36,186 nucleotides of DNA, taken from Caldifarciminota bacterium. GTDB taxonomy: Bacteria; Hydrothermota; UBA3073. Location of the stretch: the NCBI GenBank assembly GCA_023129165.1, contig JAGMCL010000006.1, positions 1 to 36,186 of the forward strand. The letters are read 5' to 3'. The first letter of the stretch is position 1, and each line of letters opens with the position of its first letter. Position numbers and translations under genes: made by a program. Below the pieces are notes generated by a model that saw only the letters and a program-made list of their open reading frames with translations, had not been told where the DNA came from and ran no database searches. Below are positions 22,040-29,961 of the stretch, one piece after another.

Positions 22040-23724
22040 TGCCTACAGGAATACGCTCACATATCGGGCTTAAAAAAGAGACAACTTGGGGTAATGCGGT
22101 AACAGCGGATAAATTTCTGCCATTTACTAAAGAATCGATTACTCCGGATATCGAAGAAGTTTTATCGGAATCGCAAAGGGCAGTAGTTGACGAACCGCTA
22201 AGTTATCAAGGCGAGAAAAAATTCAGTGGCGATATTGTAATGGAGGTACACCCGGCAAATATAGGACACATTTTGCGTAGTGCTTTAGGTGCGCCTGCCG
22301 GAGCGGTAGCCGCTGGAACGGCAATAGTTGAATTAGAAGATTGCGAGGATGCTTGGGATCAAGCAGAAGGCGTTAATAGTGGGGTTATTGCAAGTATCGA
22401 TTCAGGTGATTACAAAAAGGGCAGTGCTTCAGTTAAATTAGTTGTTACTGCTGGGGTTGCAGCCGGTGAAATTTTAGCTACTGAGTTGGTAACTTCTACT
22501 GATATGAAAGCCGATACTGATTTAAAAGTATGGATCAAATGCAGTAAAGATTGTGATGCCGGACATCTGGCATTTATGATTAGTGAAGTAGCTGGTTGTG
22601 GCGGTGTAGAACATAGTACTTTTAAACATATTCCAGTTCCTGCTTTAGTAGCCGGAGTTTGGAAAGAATGTACTATTAAATTGGGCTATATTAGCAGGTC
22701 AGATATTGCATTTGTAGATGGGGGTGCTGGTGTTGATACTATAACTACCGTTGACGGTGATTTTGTGGTTGCCGGATTTGTGTCAGGAGATATAATTCAC
22801 GTTACAGGAACTGATACCAGTAACGGAGATTATACTCTTACTGGAGTAGCAGCCAAAACTCTTACTATGGCTACTGCTACTTTACCAGGGAATGAAGCAG
22901 CAGGTGCAGCGGTTATAAGTGCTATGGATACTTTTAATGCAATTATCTCTATAGGAATAAAGATGGTAACAGATAAAGCCGAATGTACTATTCATATAGA
23001 CGATGTAAGAAGAATAGTTACTTCTGACGCTTCCAACACTAAAGACCACGTATTTACACCGGTACAAGCTGATTTTCATGCTTTATGCACGCTTCCACCT
23101 TACACCTTAGAAGTATACAGAGACCAGAGTAATGATAAGGCATGGCAGTATAAGGGTGCAGTAGTTAATACTTTATCGCTTAGTTTTGGTACTGGTGAGA
23201 AAATCTTGAAAGCTACAGCCGGAATACTTGCCAAAGAAGAAGCGGAAATAGATAAAGAATCGGTTAGCCTAGAGACTACCAATCCATTCACATGGAATCA
23301 AGCTCAGGTTAAAATTGCAACTAATGACCATGACTATTTAGAAGATTTTACCCTTGACCTTGATAATAAAATCGTACCAAAATTCAGTCTTAACGAATCC
23401 AGCTATGCCAGGATGTTTTACCGTGACGGCTACAGGACTTTCAATTTTAGCTTTACAACTGATTTTGTAGATAAGACTGAATATGACAAGTTTATGCTTG
23501 GTACTCAACAGGCGTTTCAGATTGTATTTACAGGTGCATCATGTGAAGATGGCTATTACTACAAACTGCAAATTGATATACCGGCAATGCGTTATATAGC
23601 CTATCCGATTAATGTAGATGGCCCGGGAAGATTATCGGTTAAAGTTATTGGGAAAGCTAAATATAGTAGCAGTGACGGGTATGCAGTTAAAATCACATTA
23701 ACGAATTTAGAGACAAGTTATTAA
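22039..23724 (+). CDS. Tail tube protein with nested domain insertions
   Basis: The ends of this 561-residue protein (residues 1-95 and about 335-561) look like a tail tube protein: IRSHIGLKKETTWGNAVTADKFLPF, GDIVMEVHPANIGHILRSALG at the start and a C-terminal beta-rich half. Between them residues about 96-216 plus 297-328 look like one beta-sandwich (carbohydrate-binding-like, ending 'IHIDDVRRI'), which is itself split by a second small domain (residues about 222-285) reading FVDGGAGVDTITTVDGDF. Tail tubes are normally 150-350 aa. The insert would decorate the tube surface. Alternatives are one large Ig-like insertion. No signal peptide is seen. Confidence 0.75.
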   Translation: MPTGIRSHIGLKKETTWGNAVTADKFLPFTKESITPDIEEVLSESQRAVVDEPLSYQGEKKFSGDIVMEVHPANIGHILRSALGAPAGAVAAGTAIVELEDCEDAWDQAEGVNSGVIASIDSGDYKKGSASVKLVVTAGVAAGEILATELVTSTDMKADTDLKVWIKCSKDCDAGHLAFMISEVAGCGGVEHSTFKHIPVPALVAGVWKECTIKLGYISRSDIAFVDGGAGVDTITTVDGDFVVAGFVSGDIIHVTGTDTSNGDYTLTGVAAKTLTMATATLPGNEAAGAAVISAMDTFNAIISIGIKMVTDKAECTIHIDDVRRIVTSDASNTKDHVFTPVQADFHALCTLPPYTLEVYRDQSNDKAWQYKGAVVNTLSLSFGTGEKILKATAGILAKEEAEIDKESVSLETTNPFTWNQAQVKIATNDHDYLEDFTLDLDNKIVPKFSLNESSYARMFYRDGYRTFNFSFTTDFVDKTEYDKFMLGTQQAFQIVFTGASCEDGYYYKLQIDIPAMRYIAYPINVDGPGRLSVKVIGKAKYSSSDGYAVKITLTNLETSY

Positions 23725-23752
23725 AAAAAAGAGGAAGGAGGAAAATAAAAAA

Positions 23753-24031
23753 ATGGCTAAAGTAAAAATTGGGGACGTTGAATATAAACTTGAATCATTA
23801 ACAGCACTTGATTTAAAAAAACTAAATGAAGAAAAAAAAGATAAAAAAATATCAGATTATGACCAAACTTTTAATATCTATCTATATGCTATCAAGAAAT
23901 TCAACGATAACGTAAAAATGAGCCTTGAGGAATTTATGGATTCATTCCCATTATCCGGTATGCAGAAAAAGATGAAAGAGATTAACGAGATTACCGGTAT
24001 AAATTTTACACAACCTGGCAAGACATTGTAG
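23753..24031 (+). CDS. Tail assembly chaperone, zero-frame product (gpG-like)
   Basis: The 92-residue protein begins AKVKIGDVEYKLESLTALDLKKL, typical of the small tail assembly chaperones (lambda gpG-like) that bind the tape measure protein. It is followed by a second frame in the -1 register that gives a longer fusion. The gene sits between the tail tube and tape measure genes, as in most siphoviruses. The start follows GGAAGGAGG. Normal translation stops at 24031. Confidence 0.75.
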   Translation: MAKVKIGDVEYKLESLTALDLKKLNEEKKDKKISDYDQTFNIYLYAIKKFNDNVKMSLEEFMDSFPLSGMQKKMKEINEITGINFTQPGKTL

Positions 24032-24195
24032 AACTGTTTGCCTTTACTTACGGCTGGAAATATAAAGATATATTGGTAATTCCATTAATTGACTTAGGCA
24101 AATTGAAAAAAGGCACATCGAAAATATACAAACGAAAAGTAATAGTACAAGAAGCAATCTTAAAATATTTAGGTATAGATATAGATACTATTTAA
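23753..24195 (+). CDS. Tail assembly chaperone, -1 frameshift fusion (gpGT-like)
   Basis: Past the zero-frame stop the -1 frame stays open to 24195 and encodes a coherent protein (TTWQDIVELFAFTYGWKYKD and onward). If ribosomes slip one base back at A AAT TTT (24001-24007) the fusion is 147 residues: 85 from the zero frame plus 62 from the new one. The -1 frame opens only at 23986. Programmed -1 shifts between G-like and T-like products are well known in siphoviruses and set the ratio of the two chaperones. The extension overlaps the end of the antisense gene by 8 bp. Confidence 0.7.
24001..24007 (+). promoter_or_regulatory. -1 frameshift slippery site A AAT TTT
   Basis: The heptamer fits X XXY YYZ in the zero frame, so the codons AAT TTT can re-pair as AAA TTT after slipping one base back. 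It is the only canonical -1 heptamer I see between the opening of the -1 frame at 23986 and the zero-frame stop at 24031. A downstream stimulating structure was not resolved by eye. Confidence 0.65.
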
Positions 24196-24748
24196 CTTGT
24201 ACCTTCTTAATTGAATATATAGCTTGACCTAAATCAATAATGTCTGGTTTTAAAATAAATTCCCAGTATGATTGACTTATTTCAACTTCATAGGCGATTT
24301 CTCCTCTCATTAATTGATTAGGAGAAAGTTCACCATCTAAAGTACCTTTAGTGTTTGCAAAAATAGCTTGCTCTTGGGAATAACCTTCCTTATCTATTAA
24401 TTTTAACATTAACATACTGGAGAACATAACAGATTCATTGCTAATATTTTTAACAGAACAATTTAAAATTAACCAAATGTTATTGGATTCTGGCGAAAAT
24501 AAATCATCGCCCTTATTCCAACGTGCAGAATTTAAACAAAATTGGATATTGCTTATTTTAATAGTAGTACCCATTTTGAATGTTTTATAACTTTTTTGGG
24601 ATTGGTCTTTTAAGTATTCCCAAGTTCCATCGGATTTTAACAGAACTTGTTTACCATCTTGGGTAGTAGCGGTTTGATTGGCATAAACAAAAATTGAAGA
24701 GATTAAACAAAATACAATTATTAACGAAAATAATTTAACATTTTTCAT
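24188..24748 (-). CDS. Secreted DUF4352-like protein, antisense moron
   Basis: This 186-residue protein has a signal peptide (residues 1-23, hydrophobic core FSLIIVFCLISSIF, cleavage probably after VYA). A short DGKQVLLKSDGTWEY motif follows, and then a domain (residues about 60-186) like DUF4352 exported proteins: TIKISNIQF, LILNCSVKNISNESV, LDGELSPNQLMRGEIAYEV. It starts at 24748 behind AAGGAGG; an in-frame upstream ATG at 24832 lies beyond the promoter. It is transcribed against the late genes and lies between chaperone and tape measure, so it is a moron likely expressed during lysogeny. Possible roles are superinfection exclusion or host-surface change; neither is shown. Confidence 0.75.
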   Translation of the reverse strand: MKNVKLFSLIIVFCLISSIFVYANQTATTQDGKQVLLKSDGTWEYLKDQSQKSYKTFKMGTTIKISNIQFCLNSARWNKGDDLFSPESNNIWLILNCSVKNISNESVMFSSMLMLKLIDKEGYSQEQAIFANTKGTLDGELSPNQLMRGEIAYEVEISQSYWEFILKPDIIDLGQAIYSIKKVQVK

Positions 24749-24770
24749 AATTTTATCCTCCTTATTTTGA

Positions 24771-24799
24771 ATTATAAACATTAAAAAATATATTGTCAA
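24771..24799 (-). promoter_or_regulatory. Consensus promoter of the antisense moron
   Basis: Reading the - strand, TTGACA (complement of 24794-24799), a 17-bp spacer and TATAAT (complement of 24771-24776) match the vegetative sigma consensus at all 12 hexamer positions. The start codon of the moron lies about 22 bases downstream of the -10. This strength fits expression from an otherwise quiet prophage. Confidence 0.85.
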
Positions 24800-24814
24800 A
24801 TTGGAGTGAAGTAA

Positions 24815-26605
24815 TTGACCAACGAAGAACAACTTTTAATAGCCATAAAAGCAGATACAACCAACTTAATGAGTGGTTTAAAAACTGCAAGCACCGGTAT
24901 AGGTAATTTTAGCAAAAAGATTGCTGGCATAGGTAAAGGTATGACTATTGCAGGGGCTGCTATAACGGCAGGCTTTGCGATGGCTATTAAAACTGCTTCC
25001 GGCTTCGAACAGTCAATGGCTAATGTTGCATCGGTGGCAGGGGCAACCAAAGAAGAACTTAATATGCTTAGCGATGCCGCCCGCAAACAAGGCGAGGAAT
25101 CTGTTTATTCTGCAAGCCAGGCAGCTGATGCTATGTATTATTTAGGTTCTGCTGGTATGGAAGTCAATGAAATTATCGGAGCATTAGCAAGTACGATGTC
25201 ACTTGCTGCAGCTACTCAAAGCGATTTAGCTTTTACATCAGAGGCGGTTGCTTCAACTTTATCTCAATATAATTTAGAGGCTAATGAAGCCGGTAGAGTA
25301 TCGAATGTTTTTGCAGCAGCCATTTCAGGCTCACAGGCTACTATGGAAAAGTTAAAAACATCTATGAGTTATGTTGGTCCAATGGCTGCAAGTATGGGAA
25401 TGACACTCGAAGATACTGTTGGGATATTAACTAATCTCTATAATGCTGGTTATGACGGCTCAAAAGCAGGTACAGCTTTGAGAATGGCTTTTGCTAAAAT
25501 GCTTGATCCTGTTGGTAAAACTGCCGATACAATGGAAAGATTAGAGGTTGCTATTGTAGATTCAGAAGGTGTAATGCGACCTTTTAAAGATATTATTAAC
25601 GATTTAGGTGAAGCCGGAATGAGTGCCGGCGATGCTATGCAAATATTTGGTACTCGTGCTGGCCCAACAATGTTAGCACTTGTTTCACAGGGGCAAGGTG
25701 CTATTGAAGATATGACAGAAGAAGTTACAGGAACTCAAAAAGCCTTTGAGATGACTGAAACACAAATTGATACTTTTCAGGGAACTATGAAACTTTTAAA
25801 TTCAGCTTTTGAAGAATTTCAAATAACTTTAGTACAGGATTTAATGCCTGCATTAAGACCGTTTATTGAGCATATAACAGAAATAATTAAAAAAGTTAGT
25901 GATTGGATTAAAGTAAACCCGGAGTTAGCTGCGAATATTACAAAAATAGCAGCCGTAATTGGTGGAATATGTATTGTAGGTGGTCCTATCTTAATGGCAG
26001 TGGCTGCTTTTGGTGGAGTGGCTACAGCAATAGCAGCAATAATAAGCCCAATAGGGTTAGTTGTTGTAGCAGTTGCAGGGTTAGCAATAGCTTGGAAAAC
26101 TAATTTTATGGGCATACAGGATAAAACTAAAGCCGTTGTTGAATTTTTAAAAGGATTATTTGCTAAACTTGTAAAATTTGCAAGTGATAGCTTTGGTAGA
26201 TTAATTAAAATTATTGATGCTGTTAAAAAAGCAATTACCAGCATAATAGAAAGTTTTAAAAATATCAAGCTTGGTAGTAATAAAGTATCTGTCAGTGGAA
26301 TAGGCAATATTCAAGAGAGTATAGCACAGGCAACCAAAGGATTACCATCACATCAGAAGGGGATAAGCTACGTTCCGGAAACCGGCTTAGCCTATCTCCA
26401 TGAAGGTGAAGGGGTATTAGACAGAGAGGAAAACAGAGCTTATAGAAGCGGTGGCGCAAAGAGTTACACCATAAATATCAATAATCCGGTTGTTAGAGAT
26501 GATGGCGATATAGATAAAATTAAACAGCAAGTAAGAGAAGTAATGAATGAAACGACCCGGCAATTTAACCGTACCGGCAACGTATTAATTCCCGGTATGG
26601 CATAG
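24815..26605 (+). CDS. Tail tape measure protein
   Basis: The protein has the TP901-type core: IAGAAITAGFAMAIKTASGFEQSMANVASVAGAT (abridged here by position, residues about 45-80), GQSVYSA-like residues 90-110, GYDGSKAGTALRMAF and MFGTRAGPTML-like residues at 212-287. A hydrophobic region (residues about 375-428) may cross a membrane during DNA entry. Tape measure length sets tail length; 596 residues at roughly 1.5 angstrom each suggests a tail near 90 nm. TTG start behind GGAGTGAAG gives this frame; the antisense moron and its promoter occupy the gap upstream. Confidence 0.85.
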   Translation: MTNEEQLLIAIKADTTNLMSGLKTASTGIGNFSKKIAGIGKGMTIAGAAITAGFAMAIKTASGFEQSMANVASVAGATKEELNMLSDAARKQGEESVYSASQAADAMYYLGSAGMEVNEIIGALASTMSLAAATQSDLAFTSEAVASTLSQYNLEANEAGRVSNVFAAAISGSQATMEKLKTSMSYVGPMAASMGMTLEDTVGILTNLYNAGYDGSKAGTALRMAFAKMLDPVGKTADTMERLEVAIVDSEGVMRPFKDIINDLGEAGMSAGDAMQIFGTRAGPTMLALVSQGQGAIEDMTEEVTGTQKAFEMTETQIDTFQGTMKLLNSAFEEFQITLVQDLMPALRPFIEHITEIIKKVSDWIKVNPELAANITKIAAVIGGICIVGGPILMAVAAFGGVATAIAAIISPIGLVVVAVAGLAIAWKTNFMGIQDKTKAVVEFLKGLFAKLVKFASDSFGRLIKIIDAVKKAITSIIESFKNIKLGSNKVSVSGIGNIQESIAQATKGLPSHQKGISYVPETGLAYLHEGEGVLDREENRAYRSGGAKSYTININNPVVRDDGDIDKIKQQVREVMNETTRQFNRTGNVLIPGMA

Positions 26606-26615
26606 GAGGTAAATT

Positions 26616-27167
26616 ATGGCAGTAGGCACAATAGCAATAGGAGCAACGACACTTGATACACCAGTAGGATATAGCCACGAGCCTATTAAAGCTGAAACAT
26701 ATCAGAGGACTATCAGGGGTGACATGATAATAAATCGGGCAGTTACAGCAGAGGATCAACCTATAGCAAAATATCGCTTTGAAATATCCGATGTAGTTAA
26801 CAGCAAAATGCTTGCCATAAAAGCTGAAGCAGTCCATATAAGCAATCTATATTTAGTTGATTATATAGAAATAAAAGAAGTATTAAGCGGTGATGGGTCT
26901 ACTAAGACCTTTTATACATTAAGAGAAATGAATACTAAAACTGACCCTGTACCGACTATTACAGTTGGCGGAGTATCAAAATCACCTACTATCACTATAA
27001 ATGATTCAGGCAGGGCAAAGTTAGTTTTTACAGACGCTCCTGCTGATGTAGACGATAATATAATAATCCAGTACGAGCCTAAATATTCAGTTAGGATTAT
27101 TAGTTTTCGTTATACCGGCAGAATAAAAGACGTTGCTAATTATACCTTAATTTGTGAGGAAGTGTAA
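26616..27167 (+). CDS. Distal tail-like protein, 183 aa
   Basis: The 183-residue beta-rich protein lies between tape measure and hub, where distal tail proteins are found. It begins with strands (TIAIGATTLDTPVGYSHEP) and later has FYTLREMNTKTDPVPTITVGG and YEPKYSVRIISF segments that suit a small baseplate or distal tail protein. It starts behind ATAGGAGG. The family assignment is by position and fold pattern, not a clear motif. Confidence 0.55.
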   Translation: MAVGTIAIGATTLDTPVGYSHEPIKAETYQRTIRGDMIINRAVTAEDQPIAKYRFEISDVVNSKMLAIKAEAVHISNLYLVDYIEIKEVLSGDGSTKTFYTLREMNTKTDPVPTITVGGVSKSPTITINDSGRAKLVFTDAPADVDDNIIIQYEPKYSVRIISFRYTGRIKDVANYTLICEEV

Positions 27168-27169
27168 AA

Positions 27170-28852
27170 ATGGAAACAAGTTTATCGTGTTTTGTAGCGG
27201 TAAATGAACAGGATAGTGATTTAAAAACCTATGCAGAAATAGACGGTACTCTATTAGTAAATCAAGAAGGAGAATTTTTTGGCAAGACTATTGACGGCTC
27301 TTTAACCGTAGTCCGTGATGTTGTAGGGGCTTGCTTAAACACTTCTCAATCTCTACGAATAACTATCACCATTGACGGCGAAAATGTTTCCGATTCCATT
27401 GTAAGCGATATTACTATTGCTCACAATCTAAACTATATAAGCACATTCTCGCTATCACTTGGCGACCCCAAATATTCCCCATTAACCGATTCCCATATTG
27501 CAATCAATAAAGTTGTTGTAATTACTGTATTTATTAACGGGCAAGAAATTAAGATGTTTACGGGGCTAATTGATACTACCCATACCACCTATGATGGCGG
27601 GTATAGGTTAAACATTACTGGCAGGGATTATGGTAAAAAGCTACTCGATAAAACTATGACCTTGATATCGGTACAGGAATCAGCTCAAAATGCTTATCGT
27701 GGGTCAATGGTGAAATACCTTGCTGGCGAAGCAGATATATCTAATGTAAACGTGCCTACAGGCGATGCAGTCACTATTGACCATTCATTTCAAGACCAGA
27801 CTATCTGGGATATGATTCAAAAAGAATGTGCTATTGAGGGCTGGTATGTGCAATTCGATGAAGATGGGCTAATGCACTTAAAAACTCGAACGATTAAAAC
27901 TGATACAGATGACTATCCTAAAGCTAACTGGGATTATGGAGAAGATAAATTTGTCCAGTTAGGGCTGGAAACATCTGATAGGGGAATAATTAATAAGTTA
28001 ATTATATTAGGAGCGATTTTCGAGGAAGAAACGATAACTATTGAGCATGATGAAATTGAACAGCAGGTTGAAGTACCGACCGAAGAATATCAAGAAGATA
28101 CCACTACTATTAATAAAAGTTTTAGCTTAGGAGAAAGTGTCACCAATTGGTCTTATAACGATGGTGATTTTAAAGTAGTCGCAACCTATATCGGACCCTT
28201 TAAACCATCTGGTTTTATATTCCCTAAATATCAAGATTATTCATTTAAGGTAACACTATTAAATAATGATTTAGATATTCAAAACATAACCTGCACAATC
28301 ACAGGTGGGGCGAGCAAATATATATCAACTAATACAGGTTGCACAATCCATCGGGAAATAACCAGTACCCTCGATTGGAATTTTACTGAAAAGGCTTTTA
28401 TAATCTCTATCGTGATAAAAACTAAAGAACTGGTAGCAGGCGGTTCAGTATGGATTACCGAAACAATTCCTAATGAGACTACGGTATCGACTATAACTCA
28501 TACACAAGTCAAGGCAACGATAACAGATGAGGGTTCTATTGCCTTATATGGAGAACGCAAACCTAACAATGAAGGCACGCTTCCATTCCCGCTTGCAGAA
28601 ACTACAGCACAATGTAAGCGTATCGGGGAAAATATTATATTAGATTCTCATAGATTTATTAAGCAACCTGACTTTTTAGTCAACTTCAATCCGAAATTAA
28701 TCGTAGGGCATACTGTCGAATTAACCGATAAGAAGATTGGCTATAGTGCAAGCCGATACTTTGTAGAAGAAGTAATACATACTATAAGCATTAATAGCAA
28801 GACAGGGGCAGTAAGACCTCGCACACGGATAGGATGTGTTTTTTATGCTTAA
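27170..28852 (+). CDS. Baseplate hub / tail protein with insertion
   Basis: The N-terminal part (residues about 60-290) follows the gpD or gp27-like hub plan: GLIDTTHTTYDGGYRLNITGRDYGKKLLD, QTIWDMIQKECAIEGWYVQFDEDG and NKLIILGAIFEEE. The C-terminal part resumes with ALYGERKPNNEGTLPFPLAET and NPKLIVGHTVELTDKK. Between them residues about 310-452 look inserted and beta-rich (ending near SVWITETIPNETTV). The hub joins the distal tail to the spike and fibres. The end overlaps the OB-fold gene by 8 bp. The insertion call is inferred from spacing. Confidence 0.65.
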   Translation: METSLSCFVAVNEQDSDLKTYAEIDGTLLVNQEGEFFGKTIDGSLTVVRDVVGACLNTSQSLRITITIDGENVSDSIVSDITIAHNLNYISTFSLSLGDPKYSPLTDSHIAINKVVVITVFINGQEIKMFTGLIDTTHTTYDGGYRLNITGRDYGKKLLDKTMTLISVQESAQNAYRGSMVKYLAGEADISNVNVPTGDAVTIDHSFQDQTIWDMIQKECAIEGWYVQFDEDGLMHLKTRTIKTDTDDYPKANWDYGEDKFVQLGLETSDRGIINKLIILGAIFEEETITIEHDEIEQQVEVPTEEYQEDTTTINKSFSLGESVTNWSYNDGDFKVVATYIGPFKPSGFIFPKYQDYSFKVTLLNNDLDIQNITCTITGGASKYISTNTGCTIHREITSTLDWNFTEKAFIISIVIKTKELVAGGSVWITETIPNETTVSTITHTQVKATITDEGSIALYGERKPNNEGTLPFPLAETTAQCKRIGENIILDSHRFIKQPDFLVNFNPKLIVGHTVELTDKKIGYSASRYFVEEVIHTISINSKTGAVRPRTRIGCVFYA

Positions 28853-29147
28853 TTTAGCTTGGGCGTGTACTAAAAATACAGTAGGCAATATTACTTCAAG
28901 AAATACTTACATAACAGCCGAGATAAAAAAAGACCAGGGTAACGGTAAATATAAAGTTGAGATAGCAGGTAGTGATAAAGAATATCCCAATGTCTTTACA
29001 ATCGAAACTGACCCTACTTATGCAGTTGGCGATAAGGTTGGCATTTTATGGGAATATGGCAATCGTGAAAAACCTGTTGTAGCTGGCATACTTCGGGATA
29101 TTACATTTATAGAAGTGACTGGCGGGGTAAACTCGCTTGGCATTTAA
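28845..29147 (+). CDS. OB-fold spike-like protein
   Basis: The sequence ITAEIKKDQGNGKYKVEI, then YPNVFTIETDPTYAVGDKVGIL and EKPVVAGIL, matches the OB-fold tail spike or gp5-like domain pattern and is paralogous to the proteins at 9036 and 29163. ATG 28845 was preferred to GTG 28836 because AGGA lies a normal distance away; both are in frame. It is 100 residues long and follows the hub gene, as spike genes do. Confidence 0.65.
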   Translation: MLNLAWACTKNTVGNITSRNTYITAEIKKDQGNGKYKVEIAGSDKEYPNVFTIETDPTYAVGDKVGILWEYGNREKPVVAGILRDITFIEVTGGVNSLGI

Positions 29148-29162
29148 GGAGGGTTAATATGT

Positions 29163-29942
29163 ATGAAAAAATATTTATTTATACTGTTAATAATTATAGG
29201 AGTTTTAGTTATGTTAAAACCTATTAATTCAATTATAAAAGATAGTATAGGCAATATAATCTATCGGGGCAATATAGTGACTGGAATAGTAGCAGTTGAT
29301 AACGGCGATGGTAGTTATGATGTGTTTATATCAGAATCAGATAGAGCTTATCCTAAAATATTTACTTTATCGGCAAATCCTGATTTAGCAGTAGGAGATA
29401 AGGTACGAATCCTATATAAAAATGGCTGTAAAGAATTACCGATTATATTACCGCCAGTAGCAGCGACTGGAATAAATTTATATGAAAATCAAATAGTAAT
29501 CGGTGATAATGCGTATACAAATATGACTTCTGCTGATAAAAGAGAAGCAATGCCAATTTTGGCTATATCTAATCATAAAGTTAGTCAAATATATTTATAT
29601 TTATCAAGATTAAATAGCCCTGGAACTGTAAATATAAGTATAAAGGTTGCTGATGCAAATAAAAAACCCACTGGTGCAGTTTTGGCATCAGGTAATACAG
29701 ATGGAGATACATTATCAGAGACAGGCGAATGGAGAGAAATAGATATAACTTCATATACATTTTCAAAAGATATTTGGTATGTAATTATAGTCGATGTTCC
29801 TAATGCAGCTGCCTATGATTGTCTTAGATGGTGGGGAACATTTGATGATGAATATCCAGATTCAATTGGTATATATTCACAAGATGCAGGAGTTAATTGG
29901 TATAACGATATTATTGATTTCGCTTTTAAAATATATGGTTAA
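29163..29942 (+). CDS. Signal-peptide-bearing OB-fold and jelly-roll protein
   Basis: The 259-residue protein has an N-terminal hydrophobic stretch (residues 4-18, YLFILLIIIGVLVML) after MKK, like a signal or anchor. An OB-fold paralogue of the preceding protein follows (residues about 40-98, GIVAVDNGDGSYDVFISESD). A beta-sandwich domain (residues about 105-259) ends like phage and surface-protein 'choice-of-anchor' domains (DAGVNWYNDIIDFAFKIYG). Such a combination suggests exposure on the cell or virion surface. It is not obvious why a virion protein would carry a signal, so export from the host is possible. Confidence 0.6.
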   Translation: MKKYLFILLIIIGVLVMLKPINSIIKDSIGNIIYRGNIVTGIVAVDNGDGSYDVFISESDRAYPKIFTLSANPDLAVGDKVRILYKNGCKELPIILPPVAATGINLYENQIVIGDNAYTNMTSADKREAMPILAISNHKVSQIYLYLSRLNSPGTVNISIKVADANKKPTGAVLASGNTDGDTLSETGEWREIDITSYTFSKDIWYVIIVDVPNAAAYDCLRWWGTFDDEYPDSIGIYSQDAGVNWYNDIIDFAFKIYG

Positions 29943-29961
29943 TTATAAGTGAGGTGATTTT

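Noticed and set aside
25819-26307. 162-codon open frame on the - strand inside the tape measure gene
   Set aside because: Its low-complexity Ile-, Ala- and Thr-rich product is the antisense of a hydrophobic tape measure region, and no start signal precedes it.
24815-26605. Membrane-like region in tape measure as a sign of a separate holin
   Set aside because: Tape measure proteins commonly contain such hydrophobic stretches, and no separate start is present.
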